Assembly: GCF_004353825.1 (NCBI RefSeq)
Contig: NZ_SMNA01000007.1
Span: 248,001-312,000 of the forward strand
Source: Occultella glacieicola
GTDB lineage: Bacteria; Actinomycetota; Actinomycetes; Actinomycetales; Beutenbergiaceae
Direction of reading: 5' to 3'
DNA length: 64,000 nt
Both the position numbers and the translations under genes were made by a program. The notes under the pieces are model-generated. The model did no database searches. It was given only the letters and a program-made list of their open reading frames with translations, and was not told the DNA's origin. Of the stretch, positions 43,012-51,410 are shown one piece after another (position 1 is the stretch's first letter; each line of letters opens with the position of its first letter).

Positions 43012-44199
43012 ATGACCACGCCGCCCGCGTCCGTCGCGCTCGCTTGGAGCCCGGACCTGCTGGGGTACGACTTCGGTGTGGGGCATCCGATGGCACCCGC
43101 CCGGTTGCGGCTCACGATGGACCTGATCCGGGCACTCGGCCTGCTGGACGCGCCCGGGGTGCGGGTGCTCGAGACCGGCGAGGCCGGGGACGACCTGATC
43201 GCGACGGTGCACGACCGGGACTTCATCGCCGCGGTCCGGGCCGGTGGAGACGGGCTGCCGGACCCGGTCCGGGGCCTCGGCACCACGGACAACCCGGTGT
43301 TCCCGAGGGTGCACGAGGCGTCCGCACGGATCGTCGGGGCCACGGTCGCCGGCGCGGAGGAGGTCTGGTCCGGCCGCTCCCGGCACGCGGTCAGCCTCGC
43401 CGGTGGCATGCACCATGCGATGTCCGCGGCGGCATCCGGATTCTGCATCTACAACGACGTCGCGGCCGCGATCGGCTGGCTGCTGGCACACGGCTGCGAG
43501 CGGGTGCTGTACGTGGATATCGACGCCCACCACGGCGACGGCGTGGAGCGGGCGTTCTGGGACGATCCGCGGGTGGTCACCGTCTCGGTGCATCAGAGCG
43601 GCGAGTCGCTGTTCCCCGGCACCGGGTTCGCGCAGGACGTCGGCGGCCCGAACGCACGCGGGTCCGCGGTGAACGTGCCGTTGCCCGCGCACACCCCGGA
43701 CGTGCCCTGGCTGCGTGCCATCGAGGCGGTGGTGGGCCCGATCGCCGCGGAGTTCGCCCCGCAGGTCGTGGTCAGCCAGCACGGGTGCGACACCCATCGC
43801 CGGGACCCGCTGACCACCATGGACATCTCGATGGACGGGCTGCGCGCCGCGGCAGCCCTGATCGGGGAGGTCGCCGACACCCACGCGGGCGGGCGGTGGC
43901 TCGCGACCGGGGGTGGTGGGTACGACATCCTGTCCACGGTGCCGCGGGCCTGGGCGCACCTGGTCGCGGTGAGCGCCGGGCTGGACCTGCCGGCGTCCAC
44001 GCCGGTGCCCGCGTCGTGGCGCGAGGAGGTCGCGGCGATCTCGGACCAGGACGTACCGGCGACCATGGGCGACGGCGTGGAGGTGGGCTTCCGGCCCTGG
44101 GTGGATGGTTTCGACCCCGACGACCCGGTCGACCGGGCCATCATGGCGACCCGCCGCAGCGTCTTCCCATGGCACGGTCTTGACCCGCTCACGGCGTGA
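43012..44199 (+). CDS. acuC: Acetoin utilisation protein AcuC, class I histone-deacetylase-like
   Basis: 395 residues. SLAGGMHHAMSAAASGFCIYNDVAAAI, VLYVDIDAHHGDGVERAF and DPRVVTVSVHQSGESLFPGTG are the zinc-dependent deacetylase signatures; Asp and His in DIDAHHGD ligate the metal. AcuC removes acetyl groups from acetyl-CoA synthetase in Bacillus. No acsA or acuA is in the window. GGTGAGGC lies just upstream of the ATG. Confidence 0.9.
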   Translation: MTTPPASVALAWSPDLLGYDFGVGHPMAPARLRLTMDLIRALGLLDAPGVRVLETGEAGDDLIATVHDRDFIAAVRAGGDGLPDPVRGLGTTDNPVFPRVHEASARIVGATVAGAEEVWSGRSRHAVSLAGGMHHAMSAAASGFCIYNDVAAAIGWLLAHGCERVLYVDIDAHHGDGVERAFWDDPRVVTVSVHQSGESLFPGTGFAQDVGGPNARGSAVNVPLPAHTPDVPWLRAIEAVVGPIAAEFAPQVVVSQHGCDTHRRDPLTTMDISMDGLRAAAALIGEVADTHAGGRWLATGGGGYDILSTVPRAWAHLVAVSAGLDLPASTPVPASWREEVAAISDQDVPATMGDGVEVGFRPWVDGFDPDDPVDRAIMATRRSVFPWHGLDPLTA

Positions 44200-44238
44200 G
44201 TTGGGGCCGTTGGATTCCCGAACCGGCCGCTGACCCCC

Positions 44239-44244
44239 TAGGAT
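44239..44244 (+). promoter_or_regulatory. -10 element upstream of the small HTH gene
   Basis: TAGGAT, a typical actinobacterial -10 hexamer in a CCCCTAGGATTTACTT context, 97 bases before the GTG at 44341. No clear -35. Confidence 0.45.
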
Positions 44245-44340
44245 TTACTTCTGTGCCACGGTGGGGCCGTTCCGACGCGCCACCGCCCGGCACCACATGA
44301 CAGTGGGTGTGTCCGCCGACGGACACCGCGATCGGGAGAG

Positions 44341-44559
44341 GTGAGCGACGTGGCCGAGGCCGAGCCGCCGCGCTTCCTCACCGTGGCCGAGGTCGCCGAG
44401 CTGGCCCGGGTGTCCCGGATGACCGTGTACCGGATGGTGCACGCGGGCGAGCTCCCCGCGATCCGGGTCGGCAAGTCCTACCGGGTGCCGCAGGCGGCCG
44501 TGCAGGAGCTGCTCTCCGACGGCCTCGGTGCCTGGGAGGGGACCGGAACCGGGCGCTGA
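44341..44559 (+). CDS. Small excisionase-type helix-turn-helix protein
   Basis: 72 residues, GTG start with GGAGAGG upstream. PRFLTVAEVAELARVSRMTVYRMVHAGELPAIRVGKSYRVPQAAVQELL is a MerR-like winged helix of the excisionase/BldC type covering nearly the whole protein. In actinobacteria this gene commonly precedes the bS22 gene, as here. It is a chromosomal regulator rather than a phage excisionase, since no integrase or attachment site is near. Confidence 0.85.
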   Translation: MSDVAEAEPPRFLTVAEVAELARVSRMTVYRMVHAGELPAIRVGKSYRVPQAAVQELLSDGLGAWEGTGTGR

Positions 44560-44570
44560 TCCATACCCGG

Positions 44571-44576
44571 TAGGAT
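44571..44576 (+). promoter_or_regulatory. -10 element of the bS22 transcript
   Basis: TAGGAT after ACCCGG, giving a 5' leader of about 170 bases to the bS22 start. The leader has no open frame of note. Confidence 0.45.
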
Positions 44577-44752
44577 GACCCCCTGATGTAGTGCTGATGT
44601 GTGTCAGCGCGTGCGCCCCGAGAAGTTCGGGCGTCGGCCGAGCACCCGTCGTTAGTTCTCTGTTCATCCGAGTCCGCCTCGAGGTCGGGTCGGAGCCGCA
44701 CGGCTTCCGCTCGCGCTCACGGCGGGTCTCATCCCAGTCGTAGCGAGGTCCC

Positions 44753-44851
44753 ATGGGTTCAGTCATCAAGAAGCGCCGTAAGCGGATGGCGAAGAAGAAG
44801 CACCGCAAACTGCTTCGCAAGACGCGTCACCAGCGCCGCAACAAGAAGTAG
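44753..44851 (+). CDS. 30S ribosomal protein bS22 (AURKAIP1/COX24 domain)
   Basis: 32 residues: MGSVIKKRRKRMAKKKHR then KLLRKTRHQRRNKK. About two-thirds of residues are Lys or Arg. It is nearly identical to the mycobacterial bS22, a small actinobacterial ribosomal protein seen near the decoding site in cryo-EM structures and easily missed by gene callers. AGCGAGG lies 6 bases upstream of the ATG. It follows the small HTH gene. Confidence 0.92.
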   Translation: MGSVIKKRRKRMAKKKHRKLLRKTRHQRRNKK

Positions 44852-44976
44852 CGTGCCGGGCGCCCAGCGCCCAGCAGTCGGCCGAGACCGGACCGTCCGG
44901 CCGGGCCCGGACATCGTGATGTCCGGTCCCGGACGGGATGTCCGGTCGTCGCGGGTTCGGGCCCGACGGCGCAGGC

Positions 44977-45780
44977 TCAGGCGCGTAGGCGCCGCACCAC
45001 GGCGCGGGTCGCCACAGCGCCCACCCAGACGGCACCGGCCCAGGAGGCGGTCCGGACCCCGCGACGGACGTCCCGCCGTCGGCGGCGGAAGTCCCGTACC
45101 TGCCAGCCGCGCTCGCCGGCGACCCGCCGCAGCCGCGCGTCGGGGTTGATCGCGAACGGGTGCCCGACCAGGCTCAGCAGCGGCGCGTCGTTGACCGAGT
45201 CCCCGTATGCGGACGAGGCCGCCAGGTCGAGACCCTGCTCGTCGGCGATCCGGCGGGCGCCGTCGGCCTTGTGCTCTCCGTGCATCATGTCCCCGACCAG
45301 GCGGCCCGTGTAGAAGCCGTCCTTGGACTCGGCGACGGTGGCCAGCGCGCCGGTAGCGCCGAGCCGGCGGGCGACCAGCTCGCCGAGCTCCCTGGGTCCG
45401 GCCGTGATGATCCAGACCTGGTCCCCGGCCGCCAGGTGCGACTCGATCAGTTCCCTGGTGCCGGGAAAGACCCGGTCCGCGAGCACCTCGTCATAGACCT
45501 CGTCGGCGATGGCGGCCACCTCGGCGACCGAGTGGCCCTTGATCAGCCCGAGCGCGCGCCCCCTGAGGTCGTCGATGTGGCTGAGCCGCTCGCCGAAGGT
45601 CAGGTAGTAGACCGTGTGGACGCCGAAGAAGGCGATGTCGCGGCGGCGGAAGAAGCCGCGCTGGAACAGTCGCCGGGCCAGGTGGTATGCCGATGCGCCA
45701 CGGATGATCGTGTTGTCCACGTCGAAGAACGCGGCGGCCCCGGTGGCCTCGCGCTCGGATGGCTGGTCGGCGGACACCAC
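44977..45780 (-). CDS. HAD-IB family phosphatase (phosphoserine phosphatase-like)
   Basis: 267 residues from GTG 45780 (GTG 45777 equally possible). FFDVDNTII (18-26) supplies the nucleophile Asp20 and acid/base Asp22, ITAGPREL carries motif II (Thr), and GEHKADGARR (Lys) and AYGDSVNDAPLL motifs III and IV. The C-terminus has an amphipathic or membrane-associated stretch (ASWAGAVWVGAVATRAVV). HAD-IB members include phosphoserine phosphatases and lipid-linked phosphatases; the substrate is open. Divergent from the glutaredoxin-like gene. Confidence 0.84.
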   Translation of the reverse strand: MVSADQPSEREATGAAAFFDVDNTIIRGASAYHLARRLFQRGFFRRRDIAFFGVHTVYYLTFGERLSHIDDLRGRALGLIKGHSVAEVAAIADEVYDEVLADRVFPGTRELIESHLAAGDQVWIITAGPRELGELVARRLGATGALATVAESKDGFYTGRLVGDMMHGEHKADGARRIADEQGLDLAASSAYGDSVNDAPLLSLVGHPFAINPDARLRRVAGERGWQVRDFRRRRRDVRRGVRTASWAGAVWVGAVATRAVVRRLRA

Positions 45781-45870
45781 CTCACTGTAGTCATGACGAG
45801 CTCGCGCCGGCCGCTGCCGGGACGACGTGCCAGCGCGTCCCGACCGCGGGCGACGGCGGCCCTCGATAGC

Positions 45871-46143
45871 ATGTTCGGCATGGCCGAGACACCCGCGACC
45901 GACGGGGCCGCACCACGGGTCACGCTGTTCAGCCGGCGGGACTGTCACCTGTGCGACACCGCTCGACGCGCGGTGCGTGCGGTCTGTGAGCCCGACGGCG
46001 TCGCCTGGGCCGAGGTGGACATCGACACCGATCCCGGGCTGCAGGACCGCTACGGCGAGCTCGTGCCGGTCGTGACGGTCGACGGGGTGCAGGTGGGCTA
46101 CTGGCGGATCGACCCGGAGCGGATCCGCTCGGCGCTGCACTGA
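45871..46143 (+). CDS. Glutaredoxin-like thioredoxin-fold protein
   Basis: 90 residues from ATG 45871 (or 87 from ATG 45880; neither has a strong Shine-Dalgarno). RVTLFSRRDCHLCDTARRAV holds the redox pair Cys25/Cys28, and LVPVVTVDGVQVGYWRID has the conserved cis-Pro (VPV). This DUF836-like group of short thioredoxin folds is common in actinobacteria, usually beside the same HAD-IB phosphatase. Function presumably disulfide exchange in the cytoplasm. Confidence 0.82.
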   Translation: MFGMAETPATDGAAPRVTLFSRRDCHLCDTARRAVRAVCEPDGVAWAEVDIDTDPGLQDRYGELVPVVTVDGVQVGYWRIDPERIRSALH

Positions 46144-46212
46144 CCCCGGTCCGGTCCGGGCCACGTGCCCGCCCATCGGTCCGGCCTCCGGCGTCGAGAT
46201 AGGACCGGACTC

Positions 46213-46246
46213 CTCGAGATCACCGCTGCGCAGGGGCGATCTCGAG
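46213..46246 (+). terminator. Near-perfect 34-bp palindrome after the glutaredoxin-like gene
   Basis: CTCGAGATC and GATCTCGAG arms with a further CTGCGCAG centre; 15 of 17 arm positions pair. It lies 70 bases after the glutaredoxin-like stop. Confidence 0.5.
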
Positions 46247-46290
46247 ATTGCACGTACGAGGTCACCGGCGCGGAGCCGAGCCGCGGACGA

Positions 46291-46325
46291 CGACGGAGCG
46301 CAGCCCTGGGGGCTGCGCTCCGTCG
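46291..46325 (-). terminator. Terminator of the yceI-type gene
   Basis: CGACGGAGCGCAGCCC, loop TGG, then the exact complement: a perfect 16-bp stem with a 3-base loop, about 36 bases past the YceI stop on the minus strand. Confidence 0.75.
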
Positions 46326-46361
46326 GTGCGCTACGTGCTCCGGGGTCGAACCCGGAACGGG

Positions 46362-46916
46362 TCAGGCGTTGACCGAGGCGGTCTCCTTGACGGCCTCGAC
46401 CTCGATCGAGAGCTTGACCTTGTCGCCGACCAGCAGGCCGCCACCCTCGAGGGCGACGTTCCAGGTCAGGCCGAAGTCCTTGCGGGAGATCTCGGTGACG
46501 GCGGAGAAGCCGACCTTGTCCGCCCCGTCGGCGTCCGCGAGCGCGCCGTTGAACTCGACCTCGAGGGCGACGGGCTTGGTCACGCCGTTCACGGTCAGGT
46601 CGCCGTTCACCACGAACTCCGCACCCGAGCCCTCGACGGAGCTGGACACGAAGGTCCACTCGGGCTTGTTGGCCGCATCCCAGAAGTCCGGGCTGGTCAG
46701 GTGGCCGTCGCGGCCCTCGTTGCCGGTGTGCACGGAGCCGGAGGCGATGGTGACGTTCGCGGAGGAGTCCGCGAAGTCCTCGGCGACCGTGAAGGAACCG
46801 GAGAACTCGGTGAAGCGGCCCTTGACCTTCGCGATGCCCGAGTGACGGACCTGGAAACCGACCTCGCTGTGGCTCGCGTCGATGACGTAGGTACCGGCGG
46901 GGATGACATTGCTCAT
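46362..46916 (-). CDS. YceI family protein
   Basis: 184 residues from ATG 46916, with AGGAG upstream. GTYVIDASHSEVGFQVRHSGIAKVKGRFTEFSGSF and MTVHGVTK-like LTVNGVTKPVALEVEFNG are the YceI lipocalin-like beta-barrel signature, a fold that binds polyisoprenoids or amide lipids. No signal peptide, so cytoplasmic here. It is divergent from a MarR-type regulator; this pairing is frequent in actinobacteria and suggests a stress-inducible unit. Confidence 0.9.
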   Translation of the reverse strand: MSNVIPAGTYVIDASHSEVGFQVRHSGIAKVKGRFTEFSGSFTVAEDFADSSANVTIASGSVHTGNEGRDGHLTSPDFWDAANKPEWTFVSSSVEGSGAEFVVNGDLTVNGVTKPVALEVEFNGALADADGADKVGFSAVTEISRKDFGLTWNVALEGGGLLVGDKVKLSIEVEAVKETASVNA

Positions 46917-46949
46917 GCTGGTGTACTCCTGGGTTCGGTGAGGTATTGC

Positions 46950-46968
46950 TTGAACGAGTAGTTGAACG
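46950..46968. promoter_or_regulatory. TTGAACG direct repeats between yceI and marR genes
   Basis: TTGAACG at 46950 and 46962 (12 bases apart), in an A/T-rich stretch unlike the surroundings. Probable MarR-family operator and yceI promoter region. Confidence 0.5.
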
Positions 46969-47056
46969 TTGTAGTAATGAGGATGCCGGAGACCTAGGCT
47001 GATGTCAAGGGGCTCCACCGAACATGACCGGGGCGCACGCAGAAGGAACAGGTCGT

Positions 47057-47563
47057 ATGACACAGACGCCGATCGACACGCCGACCCAGACGCCGCCGGG
47101 CGCCGAGGTCCGTTGGCTCGATGCCGAGCAGCAGGCCGCCTGGCGGGCCCTGCTGACGGGCACCTCGGTTCTCTTCGAGGCGCTCGGCCGTGATCTTGAG
47201 CACGGCACGGGCCTGAGCCTCCACGAGTACGAGGTGCTGGTCCGGCTGTCCGAGGCACCCGGTCGGGTGCTCCGGATGTCCGTGCTCGCCGAGGAGCTCG
47301 TGCACTCCCGCTCGCGCCTGACGCACACGGTGAGCCGGATGGAACGTGACGGGCTGGTGTCCCGGTGCAGCAGCTCCCAGGACGGGCGGGGCGTTGACTG
47401 CATGCTCACCGACGCGGGCATGGCCCGGCTGGAGGAGGCCGCACCCGTGCACGTGGCCTCGGTCCGCCGTCGGCTGATCGGCGCGCTGTCGAGGGAGCAG
47501 CTCCTCGATCTCGGCGTCGCGTTCAACCAGATCGACGACGCGGTCCGGGCGCACCGGAGCTGA
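47057..47563 (+). CDS. MarR-family transcriptional regulator
   Basis: 168 residues from ATG 47057 (AAGGAAC upstream; a GTG-type start at 47024 is less likely). Helical dimer arm, then LSLHEYEVLVRLSEAPGRVLRMSVLAEELVHSRSRLTHTVSRMERDGLVSRCSSSQDGRG, a winged helix with recognition helix SRSRLTHTVSRME and wing DGRG. CSSS is near the wing; no lone N-terminal redox Cys of the OhrR kind is visible. It probably controls the divergent yceI-type gene and itself. Confidence 0.88.
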   Translation: MTQTPIDTPTQTPPGAEVRWLDAEQQAAWRALLTGTSVLFEALGRDLEHGTGLSLHEYEVLVRLSEAPGRVLRMSVLAEELVHSRSRLTHTVSRMERDGLVSRCSSSQDGRGVDCMLTDAGMARLEEAAPVHVASVRRRLIGALSREQLLDLGVAFNQIDDAVRAHRS

Positions 47564-47606
47564 CCGACTGCGCGGAGCACACCGGAAACTTTGCGAGACT
47601 GGGGCC

Positions 47607-48251
47607 ATGTCGCGTACCACCGTCCACCTGCTGCGCCACGGCGAGGTCAACAACCCCGATCGGGTCCTCTACGGGCGCAAGCCGGGCTATGGGCTCTCCG
47701 AGCGTGGCCACCAGATGGCCGAGCGGATCGCGGACGTGTTCACCGTGCGGGGGGCGGACCTGGTGCACCTGGTCGCCTCGCCGCTGCAGCGTGCCCAGGA
47801 GACCGCCGCCCCGCTGGCCCGGGCGTTCGGCCTCACCGTGCGCACCGACGAACGGGTGATCGAGGCCGAGAACTACTTCGAGGGCTCGACCGTCGGCCGG
47901 AACCCGGCGCAGTTGCTCAACCCCGCGCACTGGGCGAAGCTCATCAACCCGCTGCGCCCGTCCTGGGGTGAGCCGTACACCGAGCAGGCGGCGCGGATGT
48001 TCGCGGCGATCCGGGACGCCCGGAGTGCCGCGGACGGTCACGAGGCCGTGATCGTCTCCCACCAGCTCCCGATCTGGGTGGCCCGCAGCACCATCCTCGG
48101 CAGATCGATGCTGCACGACCCCCGCCGGCGCCGACTCACGCTGGCCTCCCTGACCACGCTCACGTTCGAGCGGGGCACCCTGCTTGCGGTCGATTACACC
48201 GAGCCCTGCGCGGACCTGCTGCCCGATGCGACGACGGCGGTGCTCCCGTGA
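47607..48251 (+). CDS. Histidine phosphatase (phosphoglycerate mutase-like)
   Basis: 214 residues. VHLLRHGEVNNP carries the catalytic His of the RHG motif, ASPLQRAQETAAPLA and EAENYFEG (acid Glu), and VSHQLPIW (second His). It is first in the cytochrome c maturation operon, in the position of mycobacterial Rv0525. A phosphatase role is more likely than glycolytic mutase, but the substrate is unknown. Its stop overlaps the next GTG by 4 bases. Confidence 0.87.
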   Translation: MSRTTVHLLRHGEVNNPDRVLYGRKPGYGLSERGHQMAERIADVFTVRGADLVHLVASPLQRAQETAAPLARAFGLTVRTDERVIEAENYFEGSTVGRNPAQLLNPAHWAKLINPLRPSWGEPYTEQAARMFAAIRDARSAADGHEAVIVSHQLPIWVARSTILGRSMLHDPRRRRLTLASLTTLTFERGTLLAVDYTEPCADLLPDATTAVLP

Positions 48252-48868
48252 GGCGCACCCGGCCGGCCGGCCGCGGGACCCGGCGGCGTGCGCCGCTCGC
48301 CGCGGCAGCGCTGGTCGCCGCCGCGCTGATGCTCGCCGGCTGCGCCGGCGAGCCGGCGCCGTCCGGGACCGGCGAGGTGAACCAGGGGTCCTACGTCAAT
48401 GGTGACGGTTCCGTGCAGGCCTGGGCCGCGGCCGACCGCGGCGACCCGGTCGAACTCGCCGGAGTCTCCTACGCCGACGAGCCGATCGACGTGGCGGACT
48501 GGCGAGGGGACGTCGTGGTCCTGAACTTCTGGTACGCCGCCTGCCCGCCGTGCCGGGCCGAGGCGCCGGACCTGGCCGCGATCTCGACCGACTACGCCGA
48601 CCAGGGCGTGCACCTGCTCGGCGTGAACCACACCGATGACGCGGGCACTGCGCAGTCCTTCGAGCGCCGGTTCGAGTTGCCCTACCCGAGCCTCGACGAC
48701 GCCGAGGCCGCCGGGGTCGCCGCGATGCAGGGTGCGGTCCCGCTGAGCGCGATGCCGAGCACCGTGGTCCTGGACGGCGAGGGTCGGGTCGCGGCCCGGA
48801 TCATCGGGATCGCCGACCCGACCGTCCTGCGCGGGATCATCGACGACGAACTCGCCGCCGGCGCATGA
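48248..48868 (+). CDS. TlpA/ResA-like thiol-disulfide oxidoreductase lipoprotein
   Basis: 206 residues, GTG start. Basic N-terminus, hydrophobic segment and lipobox LAGC (Cys32), then a thioredoxin fold with NFWYAACPPCRAEAPDL, active-site Cys99-Pro-Pro-Cys102, and cis-Pro in SAMPSTVVLDGEGRVAARIIG. It sits on the outer face of the membrane and keeps apocytochrome c haem-binding cysteines reduced, drawing electrons from CcdA, encoded next. Confidence 0.9.
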   Translation: MRRTRPAGRGTRRRAPLAAAALVAAALMLAGCAGEPAPSGTGEVNQGSYVNGDGSVQAWAAADRGDPVELAGVSYADEPIDVADWRGDVVVLNFWYAACPPCRAEAPDLAAISTDYADQGVHLLGVNHTDDAGTAQSFERRFELPYPSLDDAEAAGVAAMQGAVPLSAMPSTVVLDGEGRVAARIIGIADPTVLRGIIDDELAAGA

Positions 48869-48896
48869 GCGCCCGGACGCGGCCGGCCGGCACGCC

Positions 48897-49691
48897 ATGA
48901 CCTGGCTCGAGGAGCTCAGCCGCACGTTCGCCGAGACCGTGTTCTCCGGTTCGATGCTGGCCGCGGTGCCGATCGCCCTGCTGGCCGGGTTCGTCTCGTT
49001 CGCCTCCCCGTGCGTGCTGCCGCTGGTACCCGGCTACCTCGGCTACGTGGGCGGGATGGTGGGCGCGGACTCCGGCGGACCCACCCGCGGTGGTGCGAAG
49101 GGGTCGAGCGGATCGAGGGCGCGCCTGGTGGTGGGCATCCTCGGGTTCGTCGCCGGGTTCACGTTGGTGTTCGCCGTGATGACCCTGGCGCTGACCTCCG
49201 TCGGCCTGTACCTGTACCGCTGGCAGGACCTCATCACCCGGGTGCTCGGGATCCTCGTGCTGTTGATGGGCCTGGCGTTCCTGGGCGCGGTGCCGTTCCT
49301 GCAGCGCGAGCGCCGGTTCCACATGAGCCCCCGGGCCGGGGTCTGGGGAGCGCCGCTGCTCGGCATCGTGTTCGGCTTCGGTTGGGCCCCGTGCATCGGC
49401 CCCACGCTCGCGGCCGTCCAGGCGCTCGCGATCGACGGCGGCGACCTGGGCCGGGCGATGACCCTGGTGATCGCGTACTGCCTCGGCCTCGGCCTGCCGT
49501 TCGTGCTCGTGGCTCTCGGGCTGAAGTCGTCCGACCGACTGATGGGCTTCCTGCGTCGGCACCGGCTGGCGATCATGCGCCTGGGCGGTGGCCTGCTCGT
49601 GCTGCTCGGCCTGGCCCTGATCACCGGGGTCTGGGCGTCGCTGGCGAACTGGCTGCAGGGCTTCATCGACGGATTCGTGACGGTGATCTGA
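48897..49691 (+). CDS. ccdA: Cytochrome c biogenesis protein CcdA
   Basis: 264 residues, six membrane segments. SFASPCVLPLVPGYLGYVGG (Cys39) and FGFGWAPCIGPTLAAV (Cys166) are the paired redox cysteines in the two halves that carry electrons from cytoplasmic thioredoxin to the outer thiol-disulfide protein. It starts 28 bases after the ResA-like gene. Confidence 0.94.
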   Translation: MTWLEELSRTFAETVFSGSMLAAVPIALLAGFVSFASPCVLPLVPGYLGYVGGMVGADSGGPTRGGAKGSSGSRARLVVGILGFVAGFTLVFAVMTLALTSVGLYLYRWQDLITRVLGILVLLMGLAFLGAVPFLQRERRFHMSPRAGVWGAPLLGIVFGFGWAPCIGPTLAAVQALAIDGGDLGRAMTLVIAYCLGLGLPFVLVALGLKSSDRLMGFLRRHRLAIMRLGGGLLVLLGLALITGVWASLANWLQGFIDGFVTVI

Positions 49692-51410
49692 GTGGCCACC
49701 AGGTATGAACCCGAGGGTCTTGCCACGGCCGACGAACGCGTCGATCCGGGCCCGAAGGCCGGATCGCGCGGCTCCGCCGGCGGTACCGGCGCTTCGGGCG
49801 GCCGGGGGAGCGGGGCGCCCCGGGGCGGGGCTGGCCTCGGCGTGCGGGGCTGGCTGCGGTGGATGTGGCGGCAACTGACCAGCATGCGAGTGGCGTTGCT
49901 GCTGTTGTTGCTGCTGGCCGTGGTGGCCCTGCCGGGCGCGTTCTTCCCGCAGCGCAGCGTCGACCCGAACGCGGTGCAGCAGTACTTCCTCGACCATCCG
50001 GACACCGCGGAGTTGTTGGACTCGCTGCATCTGTTCGACGTGTACTCCTCGCCGTGGTTCTCCGCGGTCTACCTGCTGCTGTTCGTCTCCCTGATCGGCT
50101 GCATCGTGCCCCGCACCTGGGTGCACCTGAAGAACCTGCGCGCCGAGCCGTCCCGGGTCCCGAGCCGGTTCACCCGGTTCGAGGTCCGTGGTCAGACCCG
50201 CGCCCTCGGGACCCCGGACGAGGTCCGGGAGCGGCTCCGGGTGGCCCTCGGCCGCCGGTACCGGCGCCGGCTCGCCAGCGAGCGTGGCAAGGCCGCCGAC
50301 GGCGCAACGAGGACCGCGCTGACCATCTCCGCCGAGCGGGGCTACGGCCGGGAGACCGGGAACCTGGTCTTCCACCTGGCGCTCGTGGGTCTGCTCGTGG
50401 TGACCGCGTGGGGGCAGCTCGTGCACTATCGCGGCCAGGTGGTGCTGATCGAGGGGGACACGTTCGTCAACGCGCCGCTCGACTTCGACTCCTTCGACAC
50501 CGGCAGCTGGTTCGGTCCGGAGTCCCAGGAGCCGTTCCGGGTCCGCCTCGACTCGTTCGAGTCCGAGTTCACGGTCGACTCCCAGCCGCGGGAGTTCATC
50601 GCCGGGGTCACGCTGACCACGACGGACGGCAGCACCCGCACCGAGGACATCCGCCTGAACCATCCGCTGGAGACCAACGACACCCGCGTCTACCTCACCG
50701 GGAACGGGTATGCCCCCCGGTTCACCGTGACCGACGGCACCGGCGAGGTGGCGTTCTCCGGGGCCGTGCCGTTCCTGCCCACCGCAGACCCGAACTACAC
50801 CTCCAACGGGGTGGTGATGGTGCCGGACGCGAACGACGGCGAGCACCAGCTCGGCTTCAACGGGGTGTTGCTGCCCACCGCGGCCGCGGACGAGGAGGGG
50901 AACCTGACCGGGTCCGCCTATCCCCAGCCGTTCGACCCCGCCGTGGTCCTGAACGTCTGGGTCGGTGACCTCGGCCTGGACAGCGGCGTGCCGCAGAACC
51001 TCTATCTGCTGGACACCACGGACATGGACCAGGTCACGACCACCGAGGACGGAACCGAGTCGCCCCTGCAGGTGACGCTGCGGCCCGGTGAGTCGGCCGA
51101 GCTGCCGGACGGGCTCGGCACCATCACCTTCGAGGACCTGCCGCGGTTCGCCGCGTTCGACGTGCGCCACGACCCGTCGATCGTGTGGATGGGTGTGTTC
51201 GCCGGCCTCGCTTTCGCCGGCCTGGTGGCGTCCCTGTTCCTGCCGCGGCGACGCATCTGGGTGCGACTGGTGGAGGGTACCGACGGGGCTACAGTGGTGT
51301 CGGCCGCGGCCCTGGCGCGCGGCGACGATCCCGGTCTCCAGCGCGAGCTGGACCGGGTCCTGGCGGTGCTCGACGACGATCGGCCCGCGACGACGGAGGA
51401 GGACCGATGA
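49692..51410 (+). CDS. resB: Cytochrome c biogenesis protein ResB (Ccs1)
   Basis: 572 residues; GTG immediately after the ccdA stop (TGAGTG). Gly-rich N-terminus, then membrane segments at about 65-85, 115-135, 215-235 and 495-520, with a large external loop of about 260 residues between the third and fourth. SMRVALLLLLLLAVVALPGAFFPQRSVDPNAVQQYF and DVYSSPWFSAVYLLLFVSLIGCI are ResB signatures. With CcsA it exports haem and joins it to apocytochrome c (System II). Confidence 0.94.
   Translation: MATRYEPEGLATADERVDPGPKAGSRGSAGGTGASGGRGSGAPRGGAGLGVRGWLRWMWRQLTSMRVALLLLLLLAVVALPGAFFPQRSVDPNAVQQYFLDHPDTAELLDSLHLFDVYSSPWFSAVYLLLFVSLIGCIVPRTWVHLKNLRAEPSRVPSRFTRFEVRGQTRALGTPDEVRERLRVALGRRYRRRLASERGKAADGATRTALTISAERGYGRETGNLVFHLALVGLLVVTAWGQLVHYRGQVVLIEGDTFVNAPLDFDSFDTGSWFGPESQEPFRVRLDSFESEFTVDSQPREFIAGVTLTTTDGSTRTEDIRLNHPLETNDTRVYLTGNGYAPRFTVTDGTGEVAFSGAVPFLPTADPNYTSNGVVMVPDANDGEHQLGFNGVLLPTAAADEEGNLTGSAYPQPFDPAVVLNVWVGDLGLDSGVPQNLYLLDTTDMDQVTTTEDGTESPLQVTLRPGESAELPDGLGTITFEDLPRFAAFDVRHDPSIVWMGVFAGLAFAGLVASLFLPRRRIWVRLVEGTDGATVVSAAALARGDDPGLQRELDRVLAVLDDDRPATTEEDR

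Noticed and set aside
41264-43015. Long His/Gln/Arg-rich frame antisense to trkA and trkH
   Set aside because: Low-complexity antisense product of TrkH codons; no start signal and no family resemblance.
44341-44559. Excisionase of an integrated element
   Set aside because: Although excisionase-like by fold, it has no integrase, attachment repeats or phage genes nearby and sits in the conserved position before bS22.
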